Below are positions 8,168-17,579 of a DNA stretch of 64,000 bases, piece after piece. Where the stretch lies: contig NZ_JHZK01000002.1 of the NCBI RefSeq assembly GCF_000688515.1, forward strand, positions 1 through 64,000, in the 5' to 3' direction. The number at the start of each line of letters is the position of its first letter. Within the stretch, counting starts at the first letter, position 1. Both the position numbers and the translations under genes were made by a program. The notes beneath the pieces are model-generated. The model did no database searches. It saw only the letters and a list, made by a program, of their open reading frames with translations, and was not told the origin of the DNA. This DNA comes from Afifella pfennigii DSM 17143 (lineage in GTDB: Bacteria > Pseudomonadota > Alphaproteobacteria > Rhizobiales > Afifellaceae).

Positions 8168-8896
8168 ATGGCGACAGAGGTGAAAATCTGCGGCCTCTCA
8201 AGGCGCGAGGACATCGACGCCTGCCTTGCGGCGGGCGCCGATCTTGTCGGTTTCGTATTCTTCGACAAGAGCCCGCGCGCCCTCGCCCTTGACGTGGCGG
8301 CGGCCCTTGCGGCGCCCGTTCGAGGCCGGCTCGGCGTCGTGGCGCTGACGGTGAACGCGACCGACGATGTCGTCGCGGCGATCGCCGCCGATCTCGCCCC
8401 CGATTTCCTCCAGCTTCACGGCTCCGAAAGCCCCGAACGCGTTGCCGAGATCGCCGCCAAGTTCGGCCTGCGCACCATCAAGGCGCTGCCCGTCGGCGGC
8501 GCGGAGGATTTGCGCGCGGCCGCTTCCTACGCCAAGGTCGCCGACCGTCTTCTCCTCGATGCGCGCCCGCCGAGGCAGGCCACCCGTCCGGGCGGCAACG
8601 GCGAGCCCTTCGACTGGGAGCTTCTGGCCGGTTTCGAGCCTGGCCTGCCCTGGTTCCTCTCCGGCGGCCTGTCGCCGGATAATGTCGGCGAGGCGCTCCG
8701 CCGCACCGGGGCGCCGGGGCTCGACGTCTCCTCCGGCGTGGAATCGGCGCCCGGCGTGAAGGATGCGGGAAGGATCGCCGCCTTTCTGGCCGCCGCGCGC
8801 GCCGCCGATAAGACGCTCGGCCGCAAGGCGGGCGAGCCTGGCGACAGCGCCGCGCCGGACCCCGGCCCGGCACCGCGCGGCTTCGCTGCCGCGTAA
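8168..8896 (+). CDS. trpF: Phosphoribosylanthranilate isomerase
   Basis: 242 residues. TrpF performs the Amadori isomerisation of phosphoribosylanthranilate in tryptophan synthesis. The [12 protein letters not shown] start carries the catalytic Cys, FLQLHG follows in the barrel, and the phosphate-binding [11 protein letters not shown] and LDVSSGVE are near the end. The last ~30 residues are a Pro/Ala/Gly-rich tail beyond the TIM barrel. It is the first gene of trpF-trpB-orf-trpA-accD-folC, 28 bases before trpB. Confidence 0.96.
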   Translation: MATEVKICGLSRREDIDACLAAGADLVGFVFFDKSPRALALDVAAALAAPVRGRLGVVALTVNATDDVVAAIAADLAPDFLQLHGSESPERVAEIAAKFGLRTIKALPVGGAEDLRAAASYAKVADRLLLDARPPRQATRPGGNGEPFDWELLAGFEPGLPWFLSGGLSPDNVGEALRRTGAPGLDVSSGVESAPGVKDAGRIAAFLAAARAADKTLGRKAGEPGDSAAPDPGPAPRGFAAA

Positions 8897-8924
8897 GAAC
8901 GACACGTTGGAAAGGCACGCTGCC

Positions 8925-10172
8925 ATGGCCGAATCCGGTCTGAAGCCCAATACCTACCGCGGCGGTCCCGACGAGACCGGCCATTTCGGCATGTTCGGCG
9001 GCCGCTTCGTCGCCGAGACCTTGATGCCGAACATCCTGGAGCTGGAAGCGGCCTATGACGCGGCGAAGGAAGATCCTGAATTCCATGCCGAGCTGGCCGC
9101 CCTCGCCAAGCATTATGCCGGCCGGCCGAGCCCGCTCTATTATGCCGAGCGCCTGACGGAGCATTTGCGCCAGGGCGCGCCCGCCGGCCGCGGCGCCAAG
9201 GTCTATTTCAAGCGCGACGAGCTCAACCACACCGGCTCGCACAAGATCAACAACTGCCTCGGCCAGATCCTGCTCGCCCTGAAGATGGGCAAGACGCGCA
9301 TCATCGCGGAGACCGGCGCCGGCCAGCACGGCGTCGCCGCGGCCACGGTGGCGGCGCGCTTCGGCCTTCCTTGCATCATCTATATGGGCAAGACCGATAC
9401 AGAGCGGCAGAAGCCCAACGTCTTCCGCATGCGCCTCCTCGGCGCCGAGGTGAAGCCGGTCACCGCCGGCGCCGGCACCTTGAAGGACGCCATGAACGAG
9501 GCGCTGCGCGACTGGGTGACCAATGTGGAGGACACCTATTACATCATCGGCACCGCTGCCGGCCCGCATCCCTATCCCGAGCTCGTGCGCGATTTTCAGT
9601 CGGTGATCGGCCGCGAGGCGAAGGAGCAGATGAAGGAGATGGAGGGCCGTCTGCCGGACGCCCTCGTCGCCTGCCTCGGCGGCGGCTCCAACGCCATCGG
9701 CCTCTTCCATCCCTTCCTCGACGAGGAGGAGGTGAAGATCTACGGCGTGGAGGCCGGCGGCCACGGCCTGGAGGTGCAGAACGGCCACGCCGCCTCGCTC
9801 AATGGCGGCCGGCCCGGCGTGCTGCACGGCAACCGCACCTATCTCCTGCAGGACGATGACGGCCAGATCCTGGAAGGCCATTCCATCTCCGCCGGCCTCG
9901 ATTATCCCGGCATCGGGCCGGAGCACGCCTTCTTGAAGGATAGCGGCCGCGTCACCTATGTCTCGGCCACCGACCGGGAGGCGCTCGACGCCTTCCAGCT
10001 CTGCACGCGCCTGGAAGGCATCATCCCGGCGCTGGAGCCGGCCCATGCGCTGGCGCATGTCATCAAGCTGGCGCCTGAGATGCGGCGCGACGAGATCATC
10101 GTCATGAATATGTGCGGGCGCGGGGATAAGGACATCTTCGCCGTGGCCGAGCATCTCGGCATGGACATCTAG
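8925..10172 (+). CDS. trpB: Tryptophan synthase beta subunit
   Basis: 415 residues from ATG 8925 ([14 protein letters not shown]). This PLP enzyme joins indole and serine. The PLP lysine lies in HTGSHKINN, and the phosphate-binding loop is GGGSNA. It works in complex with TrpA, which is encoded two genes downstream. Unusually, a small unrecognised ORF separates the two. Full length and well conserved. Confidence 0.98.
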   Translation: MAESGLKPNTYRGGPDETGHFGMFGGRFVAETLMPNILELEAAYDAAKEDPEFHAELAALAKHYAGRPSPLYYAERLTEHLRQGAPAGRGAKVYFKRDELNHTGSHKINNCLGQILLALKMGKTRIIAETGAGQHGVAAATVAARFGLPCIIYMGKTDTERQKPNVFRMRLLGAEVKPVTAGAGTLKDAMNEALRDWVTNVEDTYYIIGTAAGPHPYPELVRDFQSVIGREAKEQMKEMEGRLPDALVACLGGGSNAIGLFHPFLDEEEVKIYGVEAGGHGLEVQNGHAASLNGGRPGVLHGNRTYLLQDDDGQILEGHSISAGLDYPGIGPEHAFLKDSGRVTYVSATDREALDAFQLCTRLEGIIPALEPAHALAHVIKLAPEMRRDEIIVMNMCGRGDKDIFAVAEHLGMDI

Positions 10173-10186
10173 GAGGAGTGGGGGGA

Positions 10187-10432
10187 ATGACGTTTTTCGA
10201 GATCTATCGTTCGGTGAACAATCGCCATCATTACGTCGCCGTGCATTCCGGCGACGACCGCCCGAACGCGGAGGGCGTGCGCTCTAGCGAGAACCTCGTC
10301 TACATGATGACCGTCCCCGACGACGAACAGCCGCGCATCGCCTTCGACGCGGAGATGGCGCGCGAGCGCATCGAGCGCGACGGCTTCTACGCCTTTTCCG
10401 TCACCATCGAGGTGCGTGAGCATGTCGCCTGA
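10187..10432 (+). CDS. Small hypothetical protein between trpB and trpA
   Basis: 81 residues, [20 protein letters not shown], acidic in the middle, with no signal peptide or membrane segment. An AGGAGG at 10171-10176, just after the trpB stop, lies ten bases before the ATG. A GTG at 10178 is an alternative start. Its 3' end overlaps the trpA start by 11 bases, which suggests translational coupling. I do not recognise the family. Codon use matches the neighbours. It replaces the usual direct trpB-trpA junction, so a role in tryptophan synthase or its regulation is possible but unproven. Confidence 0.7.
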   Translation: MTFFEIYRSVNNRHHYVAVHSGDDRPNAEGVRSSENLVYMMTVPDDEQPRIAFDAEMARERIERDGFYAFSVTIEVREHVA

Positions 10433-11276
10433 GGCCGCCTCCGGTCGCATCGCCCGTCGCTTTTCCGCCGTCCGCCAGGAGCTGAGGCCCGCCCTCGTCA
10501 CCTTCTTCACGGCCGGCGATCCGGACCTTGCGACGAGCGAGAAGATCCTCGCCGCCCTGCCGGAAGCGGGCGCCGACATCATCGAGCTCGGCATGCCCTT
10601 CTCCGACCCGATGGCCGACGGGCCGGCGATCCAGGCGGCGGGTCTGAGGGCGCTTGAGGCCGGACAGACGCTGAAGAAGACGCTCGCCATGGTGCGCCGC
10701 TTCCGTGAGCGCGACGACGACACGCCCATCGTCTTGATGGGCTATTACAACCCGATCTACCAATACGGCCCGGAAGCCTTCGTGCGCGACGCCAGGGAAG
10801 CCGGCGTCGACGGCCTCATCGTCGTCGATCTGCCGCCGGAGGAGGACGAGGAGCTTTGCCTTCCGGCCCTGCGCGGCGGGCTCAACTTCATCCGCCTGGC
10901 CACCCCGACGACTGACGACAAACGCCTGCCGGCGGTGCTGCAGAACACCTCCGGCTTCGTCTATTACGTCTCCATCACCGGCATCACCGGCTCCGCGGCG
11001 CCCAACACCACCCTGGTGGCCGAGGCGGTGGAGCGCATCAAGGCCCATACCGATCTGCCGGTTGCCGTCGGCTTCGGGGTCAGGACGCGCGAGCAGGCGG
11101 CCGCCATCGGCCGCACCGCCGACGGGGTCGTCGTCGGCTCCGCCCTCGTCTCCGCGATCGCGGCAAGCCTTGATGATGCCGGCAAGGCAACCGACATGAC
11201 GGTTGCGGCCGTGACGTCGCTCGTCGCCGAGCTGGCGGAGGGCGTGCGCCTGTCGCGGCAGATGGCCGCCGAGTAG
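10422..11276 (+). CDS. trpA: Tryptophan synthase alpha subunit
   Basis: 284 residues from ATG 10422 ([14 protein letters not shown]). A GTG six bases earlier is possible. TrpA cleaves indole-3-glycerol phosphate and channels indole to TrpB. The catalytic Glu lies in [15 protein letters not shown], and the second catalytic Asp in [12 protein letters not shown]. The phosphate-binding GFGVRT is near the end. Its start lies inside the preceding small ORF. Confidence 0.97.
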   Translation: MSPEAASGRIARRFSAVRQELRPALVTFFTAGDPDLATSEKILAALPEAGADIIELGMPFSDPMADGPAIQAAGLRALEAGQTLKKTLAMVRRFRERDDDTPIVLMGYYNPIYQYGPEAFVRDAREAGVDGLIVVDLPPEEDEELCLPALRGGLNFIRLATPTTDDKRLPAVLQNTSGFVYYVSITGITGSAAPNTTLVAEAVERIKAHTDLPVAVGFGVRTREQAAAIGRTADGVVVGSALVSAIAASLDDAGKATDMTVAAVTSLVAELAEGVRLSRQMAAE

Positions 11277-11302
11277 CGGCGGCCCGATAGGAGAAACTTG
11301 GC

Positions 11303-12277
11303 TTGAACTGGATTTCCAACGTCGTTCGCCCGAAAATCCGTGGCCTGTGGACCAAGCGCGAGACCCCTGAGAACCTCTGGGTGAAGTGCCCGGAGACCGG
11401 CTCCATGGTCTTCTACAAGGATCTTGAGGCGAACCAGTACGTCTTCCCCGGCTCCGGCTATCATCAGCGCATCGATGCCAGGACCCGGCTGCGTCTCTTC
11501 CTCGATTACGGCCAGTGGACCGAGATCGACTTTCCCGACCCCGTCGTCGATCCGTTGCGCTTTCGCGATCAGCGCCGCTACACCGACCGGCTGAAGGGCG
11601 CCAAGGCCAAGACCGGCATGAAGGACGCCATCCTCGTCGCCGAGGGCAAGGTGGAGGGCGTCGACGTCATCGTCGCGGTGCAGGATTTCGAGTTCATGGG
11701 CGGCTCGCTCGGCATGGCGGCGGCCGAGGCGCTGATTGCCGGCGCCGAGGCGGCGTTCGAGCGCGGCTGTCCGTTCATACTCGTCACCGCCTCGGGCGGG
11801 GCGCGCATGCAGGAGGGCATTCTCTCCCTGATGCAGCTCCCACGCACGACGGTGGCCGTCGACCGGCTGAAGGAGGCGGGCCTTCCCTATATCGTCGTTC
11901 TCACCAATCCGACGACGGGTGGCGTCACCGCTTCCTACGGCATGCTCGGCGACATCCACATTGCCGAGCCGGGCGCGCTTATCGGCTTTGCCGGCCCGCG
12001 CGTTATCGAGCAGACCATCCGCGAGAAGCTGCCGGAGGGCTTCCAGCGCTCCGAATATCTGATGGAGCACGGCATGATCGATATGGTCGTGCCGCGCCAG
12101 GAGTTGCGCTCGGTCGTCGCCCGGCTGTGCCGCCTGCTGATGAAGCTGCCGGAGCCGCCTATGCCCGCCAGGGAGGAAGAGGTCATCTTGGAGGAAGAGG
12201 CGGGCGAGCCGATCGCCGCCGAGCCCTCGGCAAAGAGCGAGGCAAGGCCGGCCGAGGCTGGTCAGGCATCGTCCTGA
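11303..12277 (+). CDS. accD: Acetyl-CoA carboxylase carboxyltransferase beta subunit, TTG start
   Basis: 324 residues beginning [14 protein letters not shown], read from a TTG at 11303 with TAGGAGAA about nine bases upstream. There is no nearby in-frame ATG, so the TTG decides the start. AccD with AccA transfers carboxyl from biotin to acetyl-CoA to give malonyl-CoA. The crotonase-fold core contains GGSLGM and [10 protein letters not shown]. The E. coli four-Cys zinc ribbon is degenerate: only Cys29 remains in WVKCPETG, as I recall for related alphaproteobacteria. The C-terminus is an acidic/Ala-rich tail. It links trpFBA to folC. Confidence 0.96.
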   Translation: MNWISNVVRPKIRGLWTKRETPENLWVKCPETGSMVFYKDLEANQYVFPGSGYHQRIDARTRLRLFLDYGQWTEIDFPDPVVDPLRFRDQRRYTDRLKGAKAKTGMKDAILVAEGKVEGVDVIVAVQDFEFMGGSLGMAAAEALIAGAEAAFERGCPFILVTASGGARMQEGILSLMQLPRTTVAVDRLKEAGLPYIVVLTNPTTGGVTASYGMLGDIHIAEPGALIGFAGPRVIEQTIREKLPEGFQRSEYLMEHGMIDMVVPRQELRSVVARLCRLLMKLPEPPMPAREEEVILEEEAGEPIAAEPSAKSEARPAEAGQASS

Positions 12278-12293
12278 TCGCCGCGCCCGTTTG

Positions 12294-13607
12294 ATGCCCC
12301 CGCTGGACGACCTGCTTGAGGCGCTGCTGGCGCTTCATCCCAAGCGCATCGACCTCTCGCTCGGCCGCGTGGAGCGGCTTCTTTCCGCCCTCGGCGATCC
12401 GCACGAGCGTCTGCCGCCGGTCATCCACGTCGCCGGCACCAACGGCAAGGGTTCCGTCATCGCCTTCCTGCGCGCCATGTTGGAGGCGGCCGGCAAGACC
12501 GCGCATGTCTACACCTCGCCGCATCTGGTGCGCTTCAACGAGCGCATCCGCCTCGGCGCGGCGGGCGGCGGCCGGCTGGTGGAGACGAAGCCGCTGATCG
12601 CCGCCATCGAGGAGGCGCTGGAGGCCAACGAGGGCCAGTCGATCACCTTCTTTGAGATCACCACGGCGGTCGCCTTCCAGCTGTTTGCCAAGCATCCCGC
12701 CGATTACGCGCTGATCGAGGTCGGCCTTGGCGGGCGCTTCGATGCCACCAACGTCATCGAGCATCCGCTCGCCGCCGTCATCACCACCATCGGCCACGAC
12801 CACGCCGAGTTCCTGGGCAACGACCTTGCCGGCATCGCCACGGAGAAGGCCGGCATCATGAAGCCGGGCGCTCCGGCCATCGTCGGCCCGCAGGACGAGC
12901 ACGCCATGGCCATGCTCGCCGTGGAGGCGGAGGCCGCGCATGCGCCGCTGTTTCGCCACAACATCGAATGGGGCGTGCACGAGGAAAGCGGCCGTCTCGT
13001 CTATCAGGACGAACGCGGCCTCATCGACCTGCCCCTGCCGCGCCTTGCCGGCCAGCACCAGATTGAAAACGCTGGAACCGCGGTCGCCGTCTTGCGCGCG
13101 CTCGGCCTTGATATCGGCCAGGAGGCGATGGCGCGGGGGCTGAAGGAGGCGAACTGGCCGGCGCGGCTGCAACGGCTTGCGGCCGGCCCGCTGGTGGAGG
13201 CGGCGCCGCAGGGCGCCGAGCTCTGGCTCGACGGCGGCCACAACGCCTCCGCGGGTCTTGCCGTCGCCTCGCAGATGGCGGCGCTTTCGGAGCGCGTGCC
13301 CAAGCCGCTTTTCCTTATCGCCGGCATGTTGACGACGAAGGACCCGGTGGCCTTTTTCACGCCCTTCGACAGCCTCGCCCAGCATGTCATCACGGTGCCC
13401 GTCACCAGCTCCGATTCCGGCTTCGGGCCCAAGGCGCTCGCCGAGACGGCGAAGGAGGCGGGGCTGCCGGCGCGGCCGGCCGAGAGCCTGCGCGAAGCGC
13501 TCCTCGCCATCGGCGAGATCGCCGACGAGCCGCCGCGCATCCTCATCTGCGGCTCGCTCTATCTCGCCGGCGAGGTGTTGAAAGAAAACGGCCCCCTGCC
13601 GCAATAG
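12294..13607 (+). CDS. folC: Folylpolyglutamate/dihydrofolate synthase
   Basis: 437 residues from ATG 12294; a TTG three bases earlier is the alternative. FolC adds glutamate to dihydropteroate and folates. The P-loop is VAGTNGKGSV (about residues 44-53), followed by the Mur-ligase-family signature YTSPHLVRFNERI and the central GHDHAEFLG. The stop codon lies in the loop of the terminator hairpin at 13588-13619. It is the last gene of the trp-accD group. Confidence 0.96.
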   Translation: MPPLDDLLEALLALHPKRIDLSLGRVERLLSALGDPHERLPPVIHVAGTNGKGSVIAFLRAMLEAAGKTAHVYTSPHLVRFNERIRLGAAGGGRLVETKPLIAAIEEALEANEGQSITFFEITTAVAFQLFAKHPADYALIEVGLGGRFDATNVIEHPLAAVITTIGHDHAEFLGNDLAGIATEKAGIMKPGAPAIVGPQDEHAMAMLAVEAEAAHAPLFRHNIEWGVHEESGRLVYQDERGLIDLPLPRLAGQHQIENAGTAVAVLRALGLDIGQEAMARGLKEANWPARLQRLAAGPLVEAAPQGAELWLDGGHNASAGLAVASQMAALSERVPKPLFLIAGMLTTKDPVAFFTPFDSLAQHVITVPVTSSDSGFGPKALAETAKEAGLPARPAESLREALLAIGEIADEPPRILICGSLYLAGEVLKENGPLPQ

Positions 13608-13619
13608 GCAGGAGGCCGT
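13588..13619. terminator. Shared terminator between folC and trxA
   Basis: ACGGCCCCCTGCC (13588-13600) pairs with GGCAGGAGGCCGT (13607-13619), 13 bp with one mismatch and a six-base loop. On the minus strand the stem runs into TTTTCTTT, a good terminator for trxA. On the plus strand it is followed by CTTCAC and covers the folC stop codon. It probably serves both convergent transcripts. Confidence 0.75.
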
Positions 13620-13657
13620 CTTCACGTAGGACCTTCAAAGAGAAACGAAGCTGGCGC

Positions 13658-13978
13658 TCAGGCGGCGCCCTGGATCCAGCGCTGCAGATCGCTCTTGGCG
13701 CTGGCGCCGACCTTCATGTCGACCGGCTCGCCGCCCTTGAACATGATGAGCGTCGGAATGGAGCGCACGCCGTATTTGATGGCGGTCTTCTGGTTCTCGT
13801 CGACATTGAGCTTGGTGATTTTCACCTTGCCGTTCATCTCCTTGGCGATCTCGTCCAGATGCGGGGCGATCATCTTGCAGGGCCCGCACCATTCGGCCCA
13901 GAAATCGACGACGACGGGCGTGTCGGACTTCAGGACATCGGCCTCGAAATTGCTGTCGGTGGTTTGCTCGGTGGCCAT
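13658..13978 (-). CDS. trxA: Thioredoxin
   Basis: 106 residues from ATG 13976-13978 ([12 protein letters not shown]), the standard thioredoxin size. The redox site WCGPCK has Cys31 and Cys34, and the cis-Pro loop reads RSIPTL. It is a cytoplasmic disulfide reductase. It has its own promoter-like sequence inside the end of addA and a strong terminator downstream, so it can be expressed apart from the addBA genes. Confidence 0.98.
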   Translation of the reverse strand: MATEQTTDSNFEADVLKSDTPVVVDFWAEWCGPCKMIAPHLDEIAKEMNGKVKITKLNVDENQKTAIKYGVRSIPTLIMFKGGEPVDMKVGASAKSDLQRWIQGAA

Positions 13979-14009
13979 GGTTCGTAAATCTCCTGATGGG
14001 TTGCACCGA

Positions 14010-14038
14010 AGGTAGGAACGGCTCCGCTGGCGGTCAAG
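14010..14038 (-). promoter_or_regulatory. Candidate trxA promoter
   Basis: CTTGAC (14033-14038) and CTACCT (14010-14015) are 17 bases apart on the minus strand. The -35 matches the Rhizobiales consensus exactly and the -10 matches in four of six positions. It overlaps the addA stop and lies about 32 bases from the trxA ATG. Confidence 0.55.
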
Positions 14039-17000
14039 CAGGGCCGGGCGCGGTGATGGCGAGCGGGGCGAGCGCCGCGCCAAGTTGCTCCGCAGCTATC
14101 TCCAGCACCGCCGGCCCCGCCGTGTAGACCAGAAAGGCGCGCAGCGTTCTTCCCGGATAGATGCGGGCGAGAAGCTTGCCGTAAAGCGCTATCTGGCGCA
14201 GCGCCATCTCGTCGGCCTCCTCGGGCCCGGCCGGCGCCGCGCCGGTCTTGTAATCGGCCAGAAACACCGTCTTCTCGTTGACGGCGAGCCGGTCGATGCG
14301 CCCGGAGAGGGCAAAGGCGCCGCTCTTCGTCTCCACCTGTCCCACAAGCGGCACCTCGGCCCGGCTGCCTGGCGCAAAGAGCGGGGCAAGCTCAGGCTCG
14401 GCGAGGACGGCGAACGCCTCCTCCAGCGCCGCTTGCCGCGCCGCCTCGCCCGCTTCCGGCCAGAAACGGGCAAGCAGGTTCGCCGCCTTCTCGGCGCGTT
14501 CCGCCTGCGGCCAATCCGGCAGGAATTGCAGGAGCCTGTGCAGCGCCCGTCCGCGCCCGGCCGCGAGCCGCGCCCGCTCCGAAGCGGCGGCGAGCGGCAG
14601 GGCGAGCCCTGTCGGCGGGTCCTCCTCGGCGAGGGCGCGCGAGGGGCGCAGCGGCTGCGGCGGCAGGCGCGGCGGGCTGGCGGGCTTCACCGCCCATTCC
14701 GGCAGCGCGACGGGCGGCTCTTCTTGCCGCGCTGTGTCCTCTTTCTCTTCCGCCGCCTCCGCCGGCGCAGGCGGAACGCGGCCGCGCCAGATGAAGGTTT
14801 CCTTGAGCTCGCCGGCTTCGTCGCGTTCGGCCCCTTCGCTTCCTTCCGGGGCGAGCGCGTTGCAGATCGTCTCGTACCAGGCGTTCGCCGGCGTCCTCTC
14901 GCCGCGAATGCCGCAGACGAAAAGGAGGTCCTTGGCGCGCGTCATCGCCACGTAGAGGAGGCGGAAATATTCCTCCTCCTGGCGCTTCTTCTCCGCCTCG
15001 TCATGGGCGCGCTGGGCCGGCGCGGCATCGTCCTTGCCCTGACGGAAAAGAAAGGCCGGCGCCTCGCCCCCGCCGACGGGCACCAGCCGGTCGCGGTGCT
15101 GATGGACGCTGATCTGCCCGCCGGTATCGGCGAGGAAGACGATATCGGCCTCAAGCCCCTTGGCGCCGTGCACCGTCATCACCCGTATCGCCGCCGCGCT
15201 CTCCGACAGCTCGCGCTTGACGTCGCCGGCGCCGGCGCGGATCGTCGCCGCGAGCGCCTGCAGGCCGGGAACCGTCGCCTCTTCCAGCCTCAGCGCCGTC
15301 GTCAGGAAGAGGTCGAGGACATCGTCGGCCTCCGAACCCATGCGGGCGCGGAAGGCCTGGCGCCCCCCGTCGGTCTCCATGAGGCGGGTGAAGAAGGCGA
15401 AGGGCGTCACCTGATCGGCGAGCGCCATCAGCCGAAGAAGGCGCCGATGCGCCGCCTGGTGGCGCGGCTCGGCGCTTTCGCCAAGTCGCTGCATCAGGCT
15501 CGCCCTGCTGCGGCGTTCCTCGCCATCGATGAGGAGCGCCATCAGATCCTCGTCGTCGAAGGCAAAGAGCGGCGATTTGAGAAGCGCCGCCAGTTGCAGA
15601 TCGTCCTCAGGCAGGAGCATGACGTCGGCGAGCGCCAGGAGATCCTGGACGATGATGTGCTCGGCCAGGGCGATGCGGTCGGCGCCGGCCGTCGGCAGGC
15701 CCCGCGCCTTCAGCGCCCGCACCATGGCGCGGGCGAAGCTGCCGCGCTTGCGCGTCAGCACCATGATGCCGCCCGCCCGCACCGGCGCGCCGGAGGGCAG
15801 CCTGCGCTTCTTCAAAAGGCGCGCGATCTCCTCCGCGATCGTCTCCGCAAGCCGGTTCTCGCTTTCCGCCGGCGCGTCGTAGGGCTGCCACCAATTCTCC
15901 GGCGCCTCGCGCTTCGGCCGCAGGATGCGCGGCAGGATATGAACCTCCCCCGGTGCCTTCTCCCGGAACGCCTGATGCGCCTCGTAAGTCAGTCGGGTGA
16001 CCGAGGCGGCGAGATCCCCGTCGAAGACGGCATCCACGGCGTCGAGAACGGCTTGCACGGAGCGGAAGGAGACGCGAAGGCTGACGCCGCGAAAGACGAG
16101 CCCGGCCTCGTTCGCCCGCCGGGCGAATGCGTCGCGATAGGTGGAAAACAGCGTCGGATCGGCGCCCTGGAAGCCGTAGATCGACTGCTTGTCGTCGCCG
16201 ACGGCGAAGAGGGTGCGCGTGCCGCGCTCCGCGCCCTTGCCGGCGAAGAACTCCGCCGCCAGGTGCTCCACGATCTTCCAGGCCTCCGGCGCGGTGTCCT
16301 GCGCCTCGTCGAGGAGGATGTGGTCGATGCCGGCATCGAGCTTGTACTGCACCCAGGCCGCGACCTCCTCCTTCTCCAGGAGGTTCTTCGTGCGCTCGAT
16401 GAGATCGTCGAAATCGAGAAAGCCGCGTGCCTGCTTCAGCCCGCGGTAGCGCGAAAGGATCGCCTCGCCGACGGTAAGCAGAGCCGCGCTCGCCTCCGCG
16501 GTGCGCGCCAGCGACAGCCGCTCACGCAGGCGAAGAAGGCGCGCCGCCTCCGCCCCGAAGCGCTCGTCGAGCCGCGGTTCGGCCTTGCGCAGCTCCTTGC
16601 CGAAGCGGCGGCTTTCGCTGCGCTCGCCCCAGCTTCCGTCCTTTTTCTGGTTGAGGAAGAAGCCGAGCCGCAGCGCCGCCTCCCCCTCGCCGTCGATCTC
16701 GCCGATGAGCGCCGTGAGGGCTTGCAGGGCGCCGGCATCGATGCTGTTCGCCGCCTCTCCGAGTCGGAAGATGGCCTGGCAGACGGCCCGGCAGGCGGCC
16801 TCGTCCCAGTCGTCGCTGCGGCAGATTTCGGCCGCGATCGCTTCTTCGCTTTCCTGCGGCCCGAGCCCCAATTCCCGCCTCAGATCGGCGATGGCGTCCT
16901 CCACGCCGCCGGGCCTCGTCGCGCCTGCCGGCCTTGCCCGTTGCATCCAGCGGCGGATGGCCTCCCGCCTGTCGATGACGGCCTTCAGCGCCGCCTCGAT

Positions 17001-17579
17001 CTCCTGATCGTTCTTCAGCCTCGCCAGCCTCGTCAGCGCCGCGCCGAGCCCGTCCGCGTCCTTGCCCGCGGCGGCAAGCACCGCCTCGCGCGCCTCGGCG
17101 ATGAGGGCCGCCGCCCCCGTCTCGTCCAGTACCTCGAAATGCCCCGCCACATTCGCCTCGAAGGGGAATTGGTGCAGGATGCGCTCGCAGAAGGCATGGA
17201 TGGTCTGGATGTTGAGCCCGCCCGGCGTCTCCAGCGCCCGGGCAAAGAGCCGCCTTGCCCGCGCCATACTGGCGCTATCGGGCCGCGTTCCCTGGCTTGA
17301 GGCGATGGCCTGCGCAAGCTCCGCCTCCCCCAGCACCGCCCATTGGCCGAGCGTCTTGAAGACGCGGCCGGCCATCTCCGCCGCCGCCGCCTTGGTGTAG
17401 GTGAGGCATAAGATGGCGCCGGGATCCGCGCCGGCGAGCAGGAGCCGCACCACGCGCTGGGTCAGCACATGCGTCTTGCCGGAGCCGGCATTGGCGGCCA
17501 CGAAGGCGGAGACGGAAGGCTCCGACGCCTGCCATTGCAGCCGCGCCGTCGGGCTGGCGGAAGGCTGGGCGGCGCTCAT
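14034..17579 (-). CDS. addA: AddA helicase-nuclease subunit
   Basis: 1181 residues. AddA is the UvrD-type helicase and nuclease half of AddAB, which resects double-strand breaks for recombination. The Walker A AGSGKTH is at residues 31-37, Walker B appears as LLDEAQD, and later helicase motifs include [16 protein letters not shown] and [13 protein letters not shown]. The C-terminal RecB-like nuclease shows GRIDRL and LADYKTG. The ATG overlaps the addB stop in an ATGA. An upstream in-frame ATG only extends into addB coding sequence and is rejected. Confidence 0.96.
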   Translation of the reverse strand: MSAAQPSASPTARLQWQASEPSVSAFVAANAGSGKTHVLTQRVVRLLLAGADPGAILCLTYTKAAAAEMAGRVFKTLGQWAVLGEAELAQAIASSQGTRPDSASMARARRLFARALETPGGLNIQTIHAFCERILHQFPFEANVAGHFEVLDETGAAALIAEAREAVLAAAGKDADGLGAALTRLARLKNDQEIEAALKAVIDRREAIRRWMQRARPAGATRPGGVEDAIADLRRELGLGPQESEEAIAAEICRSDDWDEAACRAVCQAIFRLGEAANSIDAGALQALTALIGEIDGEGEAALRLGFFLNQKKDGSWGERSESRRFGKELRKAEPRLDERFGAEAARLLRLRERLSLARTAEASAALLTVGEAILSRYRGLKQARGFLDFDDLIERTKNLLEKEEVAAWVQYKLDAGIDHILLDEAQDTAPEAWKIVEHLAAEFFAGKGAERGTRTLFAVGDDKQSIYGFQGADPTLFSTYRDAFARRANEAGLVFRGVSLRVSFRSVQAVLDAVDAVFDGDLAASVTRLTYEAHQAFREKAPGEVHILPRILRPKREAPENWWQPYDAPAESENRLAETIAEEIARLLKKRRLPSGAPVRAGGIMVLTRKRGSFARAMVRALKARGLPTAGADRIALAEHIIVQDLLALADVMLLPEDDLQLAALLKSPLFAFDDEDLMALLIDGEERRSRASLMQRLGESAEPRHQAAHRRLLRLMALADQVTPFAFFTRLMETDGGRQAFRARMGSEADDVLDLFLTTALRLEEATVPGLQALAATIRAGAGDVKRELSESAAAIRVMTVHGAKGLEADIVFLADTGGQISVHQHRDRLVPVGGGEAPAFLFRQGKDDAAPAQRAHDEAEKKRQEEEYFRLLYVAMTRAKDLLFVCGIRGERTPANAWYETICNALAPEGSEGAERDEAGELKETFIWRGRVPPAPAEAAEEKEDTARQEEPPVALPEWAVKPASPPRLPPQPLRPSRALAEEDPPTGLALPLAAASERARLAAGRGRALHRLLQFLPDWPQAERAEKAANLLARFWPEAGEAARQAALEEAFAVLAEPELAPLFAPGSRAEVPLVGQVETKSGAFALSGRIDRLAVNEKTVFLADYKTGAAPAGPEEADEMALRQIALYGKLLARIYPGRTLRAFLVYTAGPAVLEIAAEQLGAALAPLAITAPGPA

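Noticed and set aside
14085-17300. A 1071-codon open frame on the plus strand opposite addA
   Set aside because: It is antisense to a well-conserved gene in GC-rich DNA, where long shadow frames are expected. It has no domain or ribosome binding site.
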